From positions 231,066-295,065 of the forward strand of contig NZ_JALIGE010000069.1 of NCBI RefSeq assembly GCF_024764835.1: a stretch of 64,000 bases of DNA. Direction: 5' to 3'. How positions within the stretch are numbered: position 1 is the stretch's first letter; each line of letters opens with the position of its first letter. A program made the translations under genes and the position numbers. This stretch comes from Scandinavium hiltneri (GTDB lineage: Bacteria > Pseudomonadota > Gammaproteobacteria > Enterobacterales > Enterobacteriaceae). Below are positions 19,049 to 28,038 of the stretch, piece by piece. The notes beneath the pieces are model-generated. The model searched no databases and was not told the DNA's origin. It saw nothing but the letters and a program-made list of their open reading frames with translations.

Positions 19049-19528
19049 ATGGCTAACATAATTTATGCAACGATTACAGGTAATAAGCAGGGATTGATTT
19101 CGGCTGGTTGTTCAACTCTTGATTCAATCGGAAACAAATGCCAAAAGGGACATGAGGATCAGATTTTCATATTTGAATTCCTCAATCTTATGACCCGCGA
19201 AAGCAACATTCAACTCCACCCTATTCAAATCAGAAAACCTATCGATAAATCAACACCACTTTTAGCTTTAGCCATGAATCAGAATGAACGTCTGAACTGT
19301 GAGTTTGTATTCTATAGAATGAACTCATCTGGAGGCCTTGAAATTTTCTTTAAAATAAAACTACACGAAGCCACGTTAACTGAAATTAGAATGTTCAGCC
19401 CTAACTCATTAACCCACAACGAACTCTAGTCTGATGAAAGCATTTCTCTTAAATATCAATCAATCAGTTGGGAACATGTATTAGCAGGAACAAGCTCCTA
19501 CAGTATTTGGGAAGATAGAGTGTATTAA
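19049..19528 (+). pseudogene. hcp: Hcp-family type VI secretion tube protein, interrupted by an amber codon
   Basis: The frame opens at ATG 19049 after GGGGAG and encodes an Hcp1-family protein (MANIIYATITGNKQGLISAGC...). A TAG at 19427-19429 ends it after 126 residues. Beyond it the same frame continues with a typical Hcp C-terminus (SDESISLKYQSISWEHVLAG...) to TAA at 19526-19528, giving 159 sense codons plus the amber. One base change from CAG (Gln) would explain the stop. The lost 32 residues include core beta-strands, so the short form is probably not a functional ring subunit unless the amber is suppressed. AT-rich unlike its neighbours. The DUF4225 gene starts 2 bp after the original stop. 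Confidence 0.8.
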
Positions 19529-19530
19529 TT

Positions 19531-20370
19531 ATGGGAACGTCTGCGATAGCGCATTTAAAATACGATTTAGATAATTATGTTTTAGACCTACAACGGACTG
19601 CCACACTGGCCTCATCATATTTCATTGAAAATTATCAAATTAGAAGAGAGTATCTGCGCGACATTGATGAGTTTATACGCGATATAAATAGACGATTTCG
19701 CAATACATTTGATATTAACGAACGTATGAGGATAATTGCAGAAGCCCGTGCGGAAAGTGAAATGGCTAGACGTGAGTATCAAATTTTACGGCAAGGAAAT
19801 TATACCAAATACATCATAACTGAGATATTTGAAGATCAAGGATTGATAAAATATGCAAAAATAACGGGTGGGGTCGTCGTAGGTGGCGCACAGGCCTTGG
19901 GAGGAATTAGTATTTATAATGCTGGTAAAAGACTTCATTTAAGAAGAATGAAATCGATCGGAATTACGTTGATTGCTCATGGTGCGAATAATATATTTGA
20001 ATCAATTACGCCGCTATTATATGAACACCAAGAAACAGGCCCTCTTCGAGATCTTTATCGCTTTGCAGCAAAACAGTTGGGTTATGAAAATTATAATGGT
20101 GACTTTGCATATAGCATGGTGGATTTTTCAATTACAGCATATTCAGCTTATAAAGGACTTATTATAAAAGAAAGCCCTCTACGCATAGCAAGCAGAGGGT
20201 TGCTAGAAAAACCTGGAACCGGTAAATTATTTCACTACATTAGGCAAGATAGCATTACCAAATGGGAGAATAAGAATACAATAATGAAGATATTTCAGAC
20301 TGGGTCATCCATTAAAACATTCAAAGCTACATTTTATGATGACGGTTATAAATATGATGAAAGCGAATAG
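19531..20370 (+). CDS. DUF4225-type putative type VI secretion effector
   Basis: A 279-residue protein directly after the broken hcp gene, as expected for an Hcp-delivered cargo. The N-terminal 100 residues are charged and helical. Residues about 108-170 hold a Gly/Ala-rich hydrophobic segment (GGVVVGGAQALGG) followed by IAHGANNIFE, features I associate with the DUF4225 family. That family recurs near hcp, vgrG and rhs genes; a membrane-targeting toxin is a reasonable guess but no activity can be read from sequence. AT-rich composition points to horizontal transfer. Confidence 0.6.
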   Translation: MGTSAIAHLKYDLDNYVLDLQRTATLASSYFIENYQIRREYLRDIDEFIRDINRRFRNTFDINERMRIIAEARAESEMARREYQILRQGNYTKYIITEIFEDQGLIKYAKITGGVVVGGAQALGGISIYNAGKRLHLRRMKSIGITLIAHGANNIFESITPLLYEHQETGPLRDLYRFAAKQLGYENYNGDFAYSMVDFSITAYSAYKGLIIKESPLRIASRGLLEKPGTGKLFHYIRQDSITKWENKNTIMKIFQTGSSIKTFKATFYDDGYKYDESE

Positions 20371-20434
20371 TCGTCATACACAATAAAGATATTATTTAAG
20401 CAAGGTTGAAATATTTTTATCTATTATTTACAAG

Positions 20435-20839
20435 TTAGGGTGGGGTAATCATGTAAACAAACATTTTCAATCTTAGCTTAATTAATTTTAATGTGGTTGC
20501 CATTATGATTTTTTTAACCACACTATTTCTAATTACCACTCCTATTATTATAAGCAGACTTATAACGAACATTGCAAACGTACCTTTTGTTAATCCATGC
20601 ACATATAACATTGCACTAACATTAATCAATCCCATAAAAGTCACCAGAAAAAAAGCACTACTCACAGCATCTGCAATCACGAGAATGTAATTTTCAAAGG
20701 TTTCATCAACCGAAACTATAGCGCCCCTCCCATATACCTCACGTATAGCCTTGACATATGAGTTTTTCATCTCCAATAACTCCCTGTATGAAAAGCAATT
20801 GGTTAATATTAGTTCTCTCGCTTTCATTTTAAATTCCAT
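20435..20839 (-). CDS. Small membrane protein convergent to the DUF4225 gene, candidate immunity protein
   Basis: 134 residues with a basic N-terminus and two or three hydrophobic segments (about 50-80 and 85-106), ending in a basic helix. I do not recognise the family. Its place beside a putative type VI effector in the same AT-rich island suggests immunity to that effector, but it is encoded on the opposite strand with no strong ribosome site, which is unusual for such pairs. An internal ATG four codons in could be the real start. Confidence 0.5.
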   Translation of the reverse strand: MEFKMKARELILTNCFSYRELLEMKNSYVKAIREVYGRGAIVSVDETFENYILVIADAVSSAFFLVTFMGLINVSAMLYVHGLTKGTFAMFVISLLIIIGVVIRNSVVKKIIMATTLKLIKLRLKMFVYMITPP

Positions 20840-21089
20840 GTAAGTAATATCTTAATCGTAATCTCGTTAGCCCAACGTCAAGGTTGCCACCCGCGAACTC
20901 GACATTTAGCGTATCATTTTAAATGTCACCTTAATCGAATATTATGATATGCACAATTCATAGCTTTCCCTTTTTCTATAAACATAGATATCTCTGTATT
21001 TGTCTGTACCGAGAGTTTTGACATTATCACTGAAGTTGGGGAATAAAATTGAGCTAAGTCATTTGTTGCGGTAAGTGCAAAACACGTCG

Positions 21090-21113
21090 AAAAAAAAGAC
21101 CTGCTAAAGCAGG
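21090..21113 (-). terminator. Terminator of the MFS gene
   Basis: On the minus strand CCTGC-TTTA-GCAGG is followed by TCTTTTTTTT, a strong intrinsic terminator about 75 bp downstream of the MFS stop codon. The 250 bp between it and the small membrane gene (20840-21089) is AT-rich and shows no gene. Confidence 0.8.
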
Positions 21114-21129
21114 CCAGAACTCATCAATA

Positions 21130-21198
21130 AAAGCGGCGGAGCTGTTGGGTATAATTTTTCACCAACTGCGAGCTTTGCTGAAAAAGCATCAGCTCTGA
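21130..21198 (+). repeat. Diverged second copy of the pspF 3' end
   Basis: This 69-nt stretch encodes KAAELLG-IIF-HQLRALLKKHQL and a stop, against KAAELLG-LTY-HQLRALLKKHQL at the true end of pspF (18741-18809). I count 50 of 69 identical bases and 19 of 22 identical residues, with most base changes silent. It is therefore an old homologous gene end rather than a recent duplication. It bounds the hcp/DUF4225 island and overlaps the last codons of the MFS gene on the other strand. Confidence 0.8.
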
Positions 21199-22613
21199 GT
21201 ATGCCTTTGCCCGGCGCCGCTATGCTTGCGCGGTTTTCTCAGCAACGCTGCGCTCGCCAGCATTGAACTCAGACACAGCGCGCTGTTGAATAACAGCGCA
21301 TATTGTGCGGCGTGAGCCATGCCTAGCGGTAACAGCATGGCGTAAATCGATGCCGTGACCGCAATGCCCATCGCCCCACCCAGAGAACTGCCCATTTTGT
21401 AGATACCGGAGGCAACACCTACTTTATCTTCTGGCGCGTTCACTACGGCAGTATCGGTGGACGGCGTGGCATAACAGCCGAGTCCCAATCCCAGCAAAAT
21501 GTAGCTGAAGAAAACAATGCCGATATAAACCGTTTTATCGAGGAAAGTGCAGGAGATGAGCGCCACGCCGACGAAAGCAATCACCGGGCCGAACATCATT
21601 GGCAGACGCGCCCCGTAACGCTGAAGCAGCTTTTCACCGACGCGGATCATCACCAGCACCGTGACCAGATACCCCATCGTCATCATGCCTGTCTGGAACG
21701 CCGACATGTGATGCCCCTGCTGCAGCCAGATACTGGTGATCATCAGCGTGCCGATGCAGCCGTTAAGCATAAAGTTCGACAGCACCGCCCCGCTGTAGGC
21801 ACGATTTTTAAACAGCGCAAAATCAATCAGCGCCTCATCGCCTTTGCGTAAACCCGAACGAATGAACCACAGCGTCGCCAGCACCGCTCCGCTCAGCATG
21901 GAGAGCGACAAGCCGCTGCTCCATCCCCAGCTGTGACCTTTGGTGATAAACAGATTCAGCATCACCAGCGCGGTAACAAAACTGAACAGACCGCCGAGAT
22001 CCAGCTTACGGTTTTGTGCACTTTCACTGCGGCTTTCCGGCGTCCCACGAATCAACAAAAAGGACACCAGCGCTGCCACCATCGAGAACACGAAAATCCA
22101 GCGCCAGCCCAGACCGGTAGCGATTGCACCTCCGACGAAGGAGCACAGACCACTGCCGCCCCAGGAGCCAATCACCCAGAAGCTGATCGCCCGCTGACGG
22201 GCCTTGCCTTCGTAACAGGTTTTAATCAGCGCCAGGGTGGCTGGCATGATACATGCCGCTGACAGCCCCTGAAGCACCCTGCCCGCCAGAAACAGCACCG
22301 CGCCATGCGACATTACCAGAAATCCGCTGCCGACGATGCTGAAGACCAGGCCAATAACGGTCAGACGTACACGCCCGAATTTATCTGCGAGTCCGCCACT
22401 TGCCACTACAAAGCAGCCGCAGAATAAACCACTGAGGCTGACCGCCAGGGTCAGCGTTTCGAGAGAAATATCAAGACTGCTTTTCATCGCCGGAACCACG
22501 TTTATCACCGACTGGGCAAACAGCCAGAAGGTCAAAACGCTCAGAACAATGCCTATCAGCAGCCGGTCATTACCGGCAAACGGATGGGTTTCTGTCAGGG
22601 GAACGGTACTCAT
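21189..22613 (-). CDS. MFS transporter, DHA2-like drug/proton antiporter
   Basis: 474-residue inner-membrane protein with about 14 hydrophobic segments and MFS motifs, including GGLADKFGRVR in the loop after helix 2 and the helix-4/5 GRVLQGLSAACIMPATLALI signature typical of drug:H+ antiporters with 14 spans. Substrate unknown. It lies 27 bp downstream of the M20 hydrolase gene on the same strand, so the two are probably cotranscribed. Its last codons run into the pspF-tail remnant. The gene is GC-rich like the core genome. Confidence 0.85.
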   Translation of the reverse strand: MSTVPLTETHPFAGNDRLLIGIVLSVLTFWLFAQSVINVVPAMKSSLDISLETLTLAVSLSGLFCGCFVVASGGLADKFGRVRLTVIGLVFSIVGSGFLVMSHGAVLFLAGRVLQGLSAACIMPATLALIKTCYEGKARQRAISFWVIGSWGGSGLCSFVGGAIATGLGWRWIFVFSMVAALVSFLLIRGTPESRSESAQNRKLDLGGLFSFVTALVMLNLFITKGHSWGWSSGLSLSMLSGAVLATLWFIRSGLRKGDEALIDFALFKNRAYSGAVLSNFMLNGCIGTLMITSIWLQQGHHMSAFQTGMMTMGYLVTVLVMIRVGEKLLQRYGARLPMMFGPVIAFVGVALISCTFLDKTVYIGIVFFSYILLGLGLGCYATPSTDTAVVNAPEDKVGVASGIYKMGSSLGGAMGIAVTASIYAMLLPLGMAHAAQYALLFNSALCLSSMLASAALLRKPRKHSGAGQRHTQS

Positions 22614-22640
22614 CGTGCGGCCCTCCTTCGTGTTCGGTCA

Positions 22641-23810
22641 TCAACGCAAATAGTGTTCGGTCAGCCCGCTCCACAATGCCGCACCGGTGATGAGGATCTT
22701 GTCGTTGAAGTCATATCCCGGGTTATGCACCATGCAGCGATCCGGCTCGTCGCCCGCGCCGATGGTGAAATAGCAGCCGTTCGGGTTCTTTTCGAGCATG
22801 AAGGCGAAATCTTCGCTACCCATAAACGATCCGATGGTAACCACTTCATCTTTGCCAAACAGATCGCCCGCTACGCTGCGCACCATGTCGTTTGCGGCCG
22901 GATCGTTTTTCAGCACCGGGCTGCCGTTGACGTGCGTCAGAGTCGCCGTGGCGTTAAAGCTTTCCGCCTGGGCGATGGCGATGTCATGAATGCGCTGCAG
23001 CACGGTCTGACGCACTTTTTCGCTGAGGGTACGCACCGTGAGTTTCATCAGCACTTTTTCGTTGATGATGTTCGGCGCATGTCCGGCCTGGATGCTGCCG
23101 ACGGTGACAACCGCTGGCTCGAACGGCGTGATGTTGCGCGACACAATCGACTGCAGCGCCACGGTGATATGGCACGCCACGAGAGTGGCATCCACGGTGT
23201 GTTCTGGCACCGCTCCATGGCCGCCCTTACCCGTCACTTCGATGTGCAGCGTGTCGGATGAGGCCATCATTGCGCCATCGTGCAGGCCAATTTTGCCGAT
23301 TTTTTGCGACGGCATGTTGTGCAAGCCGAAAATATGGTCGCAAGGAAACTTATCGAATAGACCGTCCTCAACCATTACGCGCCCGCCGTACAGTAGTTCT
23401 TCCGCAGGCTGGAAAATCACGTGCAGCGTGCCGCTGAAATTACGCGTACGCGCCAGATATTCCGCCGCATACAGCAACGTTGTGGTGTGACCATCGTGGC
23501 CGCAGCCGTGGAATTTACCGTCTGTTTTACTGGCCCACTCTTTGCCACTGCTTTCCTGCATCGGCAGCGCATCCATGTCGGCGCGGATACCAAGCCGTTT
23601 GCTGCCGCTGCCCACTTTCAGGGTGCCGACCACGCCGGTGCCTGCCAGGCCACGATGCACTTCATATCCCCATTTGGTCAGCAGGCGTGCAACCTGATCG
23701 CTGGTTTGATGTTCTTCGAAGCCAATTTCCGGATGCTGATGAAAGTGACGGCGCAGTTCGATGAACTGCTCTTCGGTGTCCTGCAGCGCTTCAACAATTG
23801 GATGTGTCAT
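22641..23810 (-). CDS. M20-family amidohydrolase/aminoacylase
   Basis: 389-residue cytosolic metallopeptidase-fold hydrolase of the hippurate hydrolase/N-acyl-amino-acid amidohydrolase type. Visible motifs: RADMDALP (77-84), HGCGHDGH (101-108) with the metal-binding Cys/His, and QPAEE (134-138) with the catalytic Glu pair. Likely removes an acyl group from an amino acid or a related amide; the actual substrate cannot be told. Organised with the MFS gene downstream and the AraC-type regulator divergent, a layout that suggests uptake or export linked to hydrolysis of one compound. Confidence 0.85.
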   Translation of the reverse strand: MTHPIVEALQDTEEQFIELRRHFHQHPEIGFEEHQTSDQVARLLTKWGYEVHRGLAGTGVVGTLKVGSGSKRLGIRADMDALPMQESSGKEWASKTDGKFHGCGHDGHTTTLLYAAEYLARTRNFSGTLHVIFQPAEELLYGGRVMVEDGLFDKFPCDHIFGLHNMPSQKIGKIGLHDGAMMASSDTLHIEVTGKGGHGAVPEHTVDATLVACHITVALQSIVSRNITPFEPAVVTVGSIQAGHAPNIINEKVLMKLTVRTLSEKVRQTVLQRIHDIAIAQAESFNATATLTHVNGSPVLKNDPAANDMVRSVAGDLFGKDEVVTIGSFMGSEDFAFMLEKNPNGCYFTIGAGDEPDRCMVHNPGYDFNDKILITGAALWSGLTEHYLR

Positions 23811-23982
23811 TTTTGTTATCCCTTTATTGCTTCACAGTGATAATGTCGAGTTTATGCCGTGACAATCCCGGTAAAGTGCGTTTTTTTGTTGTGAAGTAAC
23901 GCATTCTTAATGACTGTTTTTCATATAATTCGGTTATGACAAAAAACAACATGCTCTATTTTGTCTTGATGTGAGGTGAGTC

Positions 23983-26298
23983 ATGGATCAAAGCGGCAGC
24001 GAGTTTGCAGTTACAGTTCTGGACGTGCGGCAGCTCAGCCAGGAAGAAAACAATGGCCTGACGCTGCTGTGGATGCTGGAAGGCAGCGCGGAGCTGCAAA
24101 CCCAGGAACGGCGACAAACGCTCGAGGCCGATAGTCTGATCGTTATCAACCGTAATCAACGGTGGCAGATTTCGAGCGACGCCCCTAACGCCACATTACA
24201 GGTCACGCTTTCCGGCCATTGGCTTACGCGGCTGTACAGCGACATTTTTACCCATGACTACCACATTCCCGATGAAACCAGCGGCAGCTGGCCGCAGTGC
24301 GATGAGCTGCGACATTTATTACGCCAGCTCTTAGTCGTTACCCTGATTAATCACCAGAGCCGCTATCGTCTGGAGGCCAACCGATGGCTCGGCGAAATCC
24401 TGCTATTACTGACCACCCGTTTTCAACAACCGGCACGCATTAGCCAGCGGGTAGACAATCCAGGCTGGAGCAAGCGAATTACGCAAGTCGTGGAACGCAT
24501 AGATGCCAGCTATACCCGGCGCATTACCCTGGCGGAAATTGCCACGGCAGAGTTTGTGTCCGAAGCCTGGCTTTCCCGGCTGTTTCGCAAGGAAGTCGGA
24601 GTCAGTTTTATGCAGTACATCACCACTCTGCGACTTGAAAAGGCGGCGGATGCGCTGCGTATGACCAACCGCCCGCTGCACCAGATTGCCCTGGAGCAAG
24701 GGTTCGCCAGCACGCGCATGATGAGCGACCTGTTTCGTCGCCATCACAATATGACCCCGCGTGAGTTCCGCCGCCTGCGGCAGAATACGGCAGCTGGGGC
24801 TCGCCCACGGATGAGCGCCAGCAACAGCCTGTTTCCGGTAGCGGTCGACCGATTGTTCAGCCTGTTGAATGAGCCGGAAACGCGGGGCTGGGAGCCGTCG
24901 CCGTTGACGCTACATCAGCAGCAGGAACGCGTCGTTGATTTACGTGATTTTGACTCGCACGTCGCCCCGCTTCGCCACACGCGAGTGATGATTACCCTGC
25001 GCGAACTCGACGATTTGCTGCGCGAAGACGTGCGCCGGGAACTGGAAACGCTCAACGCGCAGATCCCGATTTACGGGATCGACATCACTGAACCGTTCCT
25101 GAGCAGCCGCCTGTTTGCCACCGGCTGGGACGATCCGCTGATGGCGGGCTACGCCTGCTGGTATAACCTGCATCAGATTTTCATCTGGCTGGCGGAGAAA
25201 AAATGGACCGTGCTGCTGCATACGGGGCTGACAACGCGAGCCGATTTGCTGCGTCATTTCCTGCAACAGTCGGTCAACCATTTTCCTGCGGAGGTGACCG
25301 CGGGCTGGCAGTTCGTCTGGCACTGGTCGTCGCAGGCCAGCGAGGATGCACGGCAAAACGTCTGGCAGACGCAACGTTCGACGCTCAGTGAATTCCTGCC
25401 GCGTGCCAAATTTGGCCTGTGGCACCGCTTTGCGGTGAACAGTTTGCCCGAGCACGACGAGGCGCTTTATACCTCATCAATATTAAAGCAGGCCGATTTT
25501 CTGGCCTGCCCGGCAGATGCCAATGAACTGCTGGATTTGGCACAACTCGACCCTGCCCGCCTGGCATCGACGGAAAACTACCCGATACAAAAGATTCGGC
25601 AAATTCAAACTGCGCTTCGCCAGCAGCAACGTACCCTGCCGCTGTGGCTGCTCTCCTGGAACACGCTAACCGGCAATACCCGCGCCACCAACGGCTGGTT
25701 TTTCCGCGGCGCGCTGTTGATGCACAATTTATTGGGACTGTCGGAACAGGTCTGGCTGGCGGGGTTCTGGCTCAATTCAGGTTTGCAGGGCGAAGCGCGC
25801 GCCAACGACACGCTCGACACGTCAAGCCTGGCGCTGCAGTACAACCACGGCCTGCCGCGACCCATTTATTGGGTGCTGTGGCTTTGGCAAAGGCTGCATG
25901 GCGAAGTGCTGGTTAACGACAAAAATCTGCTGCTGTTGCGCCACGAGGGACGTTACCAGCTGCTGCTGCGCAACACGATGGTTTTCAACCCATGGCTGTC
26001 CAGCGAGGAAGCCTTTATTCAACGCTTTCGCCAGCAGTACCGCATTCAGCTGCAAGGGCTCAGCGGAAAATGGCGCATCAAATCGCATCTTTACGACCAG
26101 CATAACGGCGCGCTCTACCCGCTGCTGGACGCGTTCGCCGTCGCCAGCGGCCCTGACGAAGAAGTATGGCGCTGGGTCCGCCATAAAGCGCGCCCTACGC
26201 TCGACGTGCGTGACGAACAATTGCACGACAGCTGGCAAATCGCCGACTCGCTGGAGAGCAACGCTCTGGTGCTTTATGAGTTAACCCCACTAACCTGA
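23983..26298 (+). CDS. AraC-family regulator with GH39-like C-terminal domain
   Basis: 771 residues, far longer than a normal AraC protein. Residues 1-100 look like a cupin sensor domain, about 166-268 are the double helix-turn-helix (ITLAEIATAEFVSEAWLSRLF ... MSDLFRRHHNMTPREFRRLR), and about 300-771 resemble the TIM-barrel plus beta-sandwich of GH39 beta-xylosidase-like proteins. At LLSWNTLTG the usual catalytic Glu of the EWN motif is replaced, so the domain is probably a ligand-binding pseudo-enzyme. Good ribosome site (GAGGTGAG). Divergent from the M20-MFS pair, which it likely controls, and 91 bp before sapA. Confidence 0.75.
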   Translation: MDQSGSEFAVTVLDVRQLSQEENNGLTLLWMLEGSAELQTQERRQTLEADSLIVINRNQRWQISSDAPNATLQVTLSGHWLTRLYSDIFTHDYHIPDETSGSWPQCDELRHLLRQLLVVTLINHQSRYRLEANRWLGEILLLLTTRFQQPARISQRVDNPGWSKRITQVVERIDASYTRRITLAEIATAEFVSEAWLSRLFRKEVGVSFMQYITTLRLEKAADALRMTNRPLHQIALEQGFASTRMMSDLFRRHHNMTPREFRRLRQNTAAGARPRMSASNSLFPVAVDRLFSLLNEPETRGWEPSPLTLHQQQERVVDLRDFDSHVAPLRHTRVMITLRELDDLLREDVRRELETLNAQIPIYGIDITEPFLSSRLFATGWDDPLMAGYACWYNLHQIFIWLAEKKWTVLLHTGLTTRADLLRHFLQQSVNHFPAEVTAGWQFVWHWSSQASEDARQNVWQTQRSTLSEFLPRAKFGLWHRFAVNSLPEHDEALYTSSILKQADFLACPADANELLDLAQLDPARLASTENYPIQKIRQIQTALRQQQRTLPLWLLSWNTLTGNTRATNGWFFRGALLMHNLLGLSEQVWLAGFWLNSGLQGEARANDTLDTSSLALQYNHGLPRPIYWVLWLWQRLHGEVLVNDKNLLLLRHEGRYQLLLRNTMVFNPWLSSEEAFIQRFRQQYRIQLQGLSGKWRIKSHLYDQHNGALYPLLDAFAVASGPDEEVWRWVRHKARPTLDVRDEQLHDSWQIADSLESNALVLYELTPLT

Positions 26299-26388
26299 TG
26301 ACTTTTGCAGCGGTTAGTCGCAGAGTTTTGTACCAGGCCGCCTTAAGTGCGATACACTTTGCAGATCGGTCTGAATTATGAAGAAATT

Positions 26389-28038
26389 ATGCGCCTGAAA
26401 TTATCATCTTTACTGGCAGTGATGGGGTTACTGTGCGGCAGCGCGATGGCTGCCACGCCGCCCACATTGGCACCGCATGGCGACATCCGCGACAGCGGTT
26501 TCGTCTACTGCGTCAGCGGCCAGGTAAATACCTTTAACCCGCAGAAAGCGGGCAGCGGCCTGATTGTCGACACCCTTGCGGCACAAATTTACGACCGCCT
26601 GTTAGACGTTGACCCGTATACCTACCGTCTGGTACCGGAGCTCGCCGAGAGCTGGGAAGTGCTGGATAACGGCGCAACCTACCGCTTCCATTTGCGCAAT
26701 GGTGTACAGTTCCAGAAAACGTCATGGTTCCAGCCCACGCGCGCGCTGAATGCCGATGACGTCGTCTTTACCTTCGAACGCATTTTTAACCGCAATCATC
26801 CCTGGCATAACGTCAACGGGCCAAATTTCCCCTATTTCGACAGTCTGCAGTTTGCTGATAGCGTCGAAAGCGTGCGCAAACTCGACGGCCACACCGTTGA
26901 ATTTCGCCTGAAACGCCCGGACGCCTCGTTCCTGTGGCATTTAGCCACGCACTACGCCTCGGTGATGTCCGCCGAATACGCGGCGAATCTCACTAAAATC
27001 GGCAAGCAGGAATTGATGGACCGCCAGCCAGTCGGCACCGGACCTTATCAGCTTGATGAATACCGCGCCGGGCAGTACATTCGCCTGCAGCGCCATCCGG
27101 GATTCTGGCGCGGTGAACCATTGATGCCGCAGGTGGTGGTGGATTTAGGCTCTGGCGGCACCGGGCGTCTGTCCAAACTGCTGACCGGGGAGTGCGACGT
27201 ACTCGCCTGGCCTGCTGCCAGCCAGCTCACTATTCTGCGCGACGATCCGCGTTTACGTTTGACGCTGCGCCCTGGCATGAACATCGCCTACCTGGCGTTT
27301 AATACCGATAAGCCGCCGATGAACAATCCGGCGGTGCGACACGCGCTGGCGCTGGCCATCAATAACCAGCGTCTGATGCAGTCGATTTATTACGGCACCG
27401 CCGAAACCGCCGCGTCAATTCTGCCGCGCGCATCGTGGGCCTACGATAATGAAGCTAAAATTACCGAATACAATCCAGCGAAATCGCGCGAGCAGTTGAA
27501 AGCGCTGGGTCTGGAAAATCTGACGCTGCGCCTGTGGGTGCCGACCACCTCTCAGGCGTGGAACCCAAGTCCGCTGAAAACCGCCGAACTGATTCAGGCC
27601 GATATGGCTCAGGTGGGCGTGAAAGTGATCATCGTTCCGGTGGAAGGTCGCTTCCAGGAAGCCCGCCTGATGGACATGAACCACGATCTGACCCTCACCG
27701 GCTGGGCGACGGACAGTAATGACCCCGACAGCTTCTTCCGCCCGCTGCTGAGCTGCGCGGCGATTGGCTCCCAGACTAACTTTGCGCATTGGTGTAACCG
27801 CGAGTTTGACACCGTGCTGCAAAAGGCGCTGGCCTCACAACAGCTGGCTTCGCGCATCGACGCGTACGACGAAGCACAGCGGATTCTGGCCAAAGAATTG
27901 CCTGTACTGCCGCTGGCCTCATCGCTGCGGTTGCAGGCCTATCGATACGATATCAAAGGCCTGGTGCTGAGCCCGTTCGGCAATGCCTCCTTTGCCGGCG
28001 TGTCGCGTGAAAAACAGGAAGAGGTGAAAAAACCATGA
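26389..28038 (+). CDS. sapA: SapA, peptide ABC transporter periplasmic binding protein
   Basis: 549-residue periplasmic solute-binding protein (family 5, oligopeptide/dipeptide type) of the Sap system, linked to resistance to cationic antimicrobial peptides and, with SapBCDF, to putrescine export and potassium uptake. The signal peptide (MRLKLSSLLAVMGLLCGSAMA) is evident. From DIRDSGFVYCVSGQ onward it matches the E. coli protein nearly throughout. ATG 26389 is chosen for the signal peptide; an upstream in-frame codon adds 14 non-signal residues. First gene of sapABCDF. Confidence 0.93.
   Translation: MRLKLSSLLAVMGLLCGSAMAATPPTLAPHGDIRDSGFVYCVSGQVNTFNPQKAGSGLIVDTLAAQIYDRLLDVDPYTYRLVPELAESWEVLDNGATYRFHLRNGVQFQKTSWFQPTRALNADDVVFTFERIFNRNHPWHNVNGPNFPYFDSLQFADSVESVRKLDGHTVEFRLKRPDASFLWHLATHYASVMSAEYAANLTKIGKQELMDRQPVGTGPYQLDEYRAGQYIRLQRHPGFWRGEPLMPQVVVDLGSGGTGRLSKLLTGECDVLAWPAASQLTILRDDPRLRLTLRPGMNIAYLAFNTDKPPMNNPAVRHALALAINNQRLMQSIYYGTAETAASILPRASWAYDNEAKITEYNPAKSREQLKALGLENLTLRLWVPTTSQAWNPSPLKTAELIQADMAQVGVKVIIVPVEGRFQEARLMDMNHDLTLTGWATDSNDPDSFFRPLLSCAAIGSQTNFAHWCNREFDTVLQKALASQQLASRIDAYDEAQRILAKELPVLPLASSLRLQAYRYDIKGLVLSPFGNASFAGVSREKQEEVKKP

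Noticed and set aside
20493..20690. A hydrophobic 65-codon frame on the plus strand within the island
   Set aside because: It is antisense to the 134-codon membrane gene, whose hydrophobic stretches produce a mirror hydrophobic frame; the longer frame is the better candidate.
21101..21129. Extension of the pspF-tail homology further upstream
   Set aside because: Bases here can be aligned to pspF only with a gap and they also form the MFS terminator hairpin, so the similarity may be chance; only 21130-21198 is claimed.
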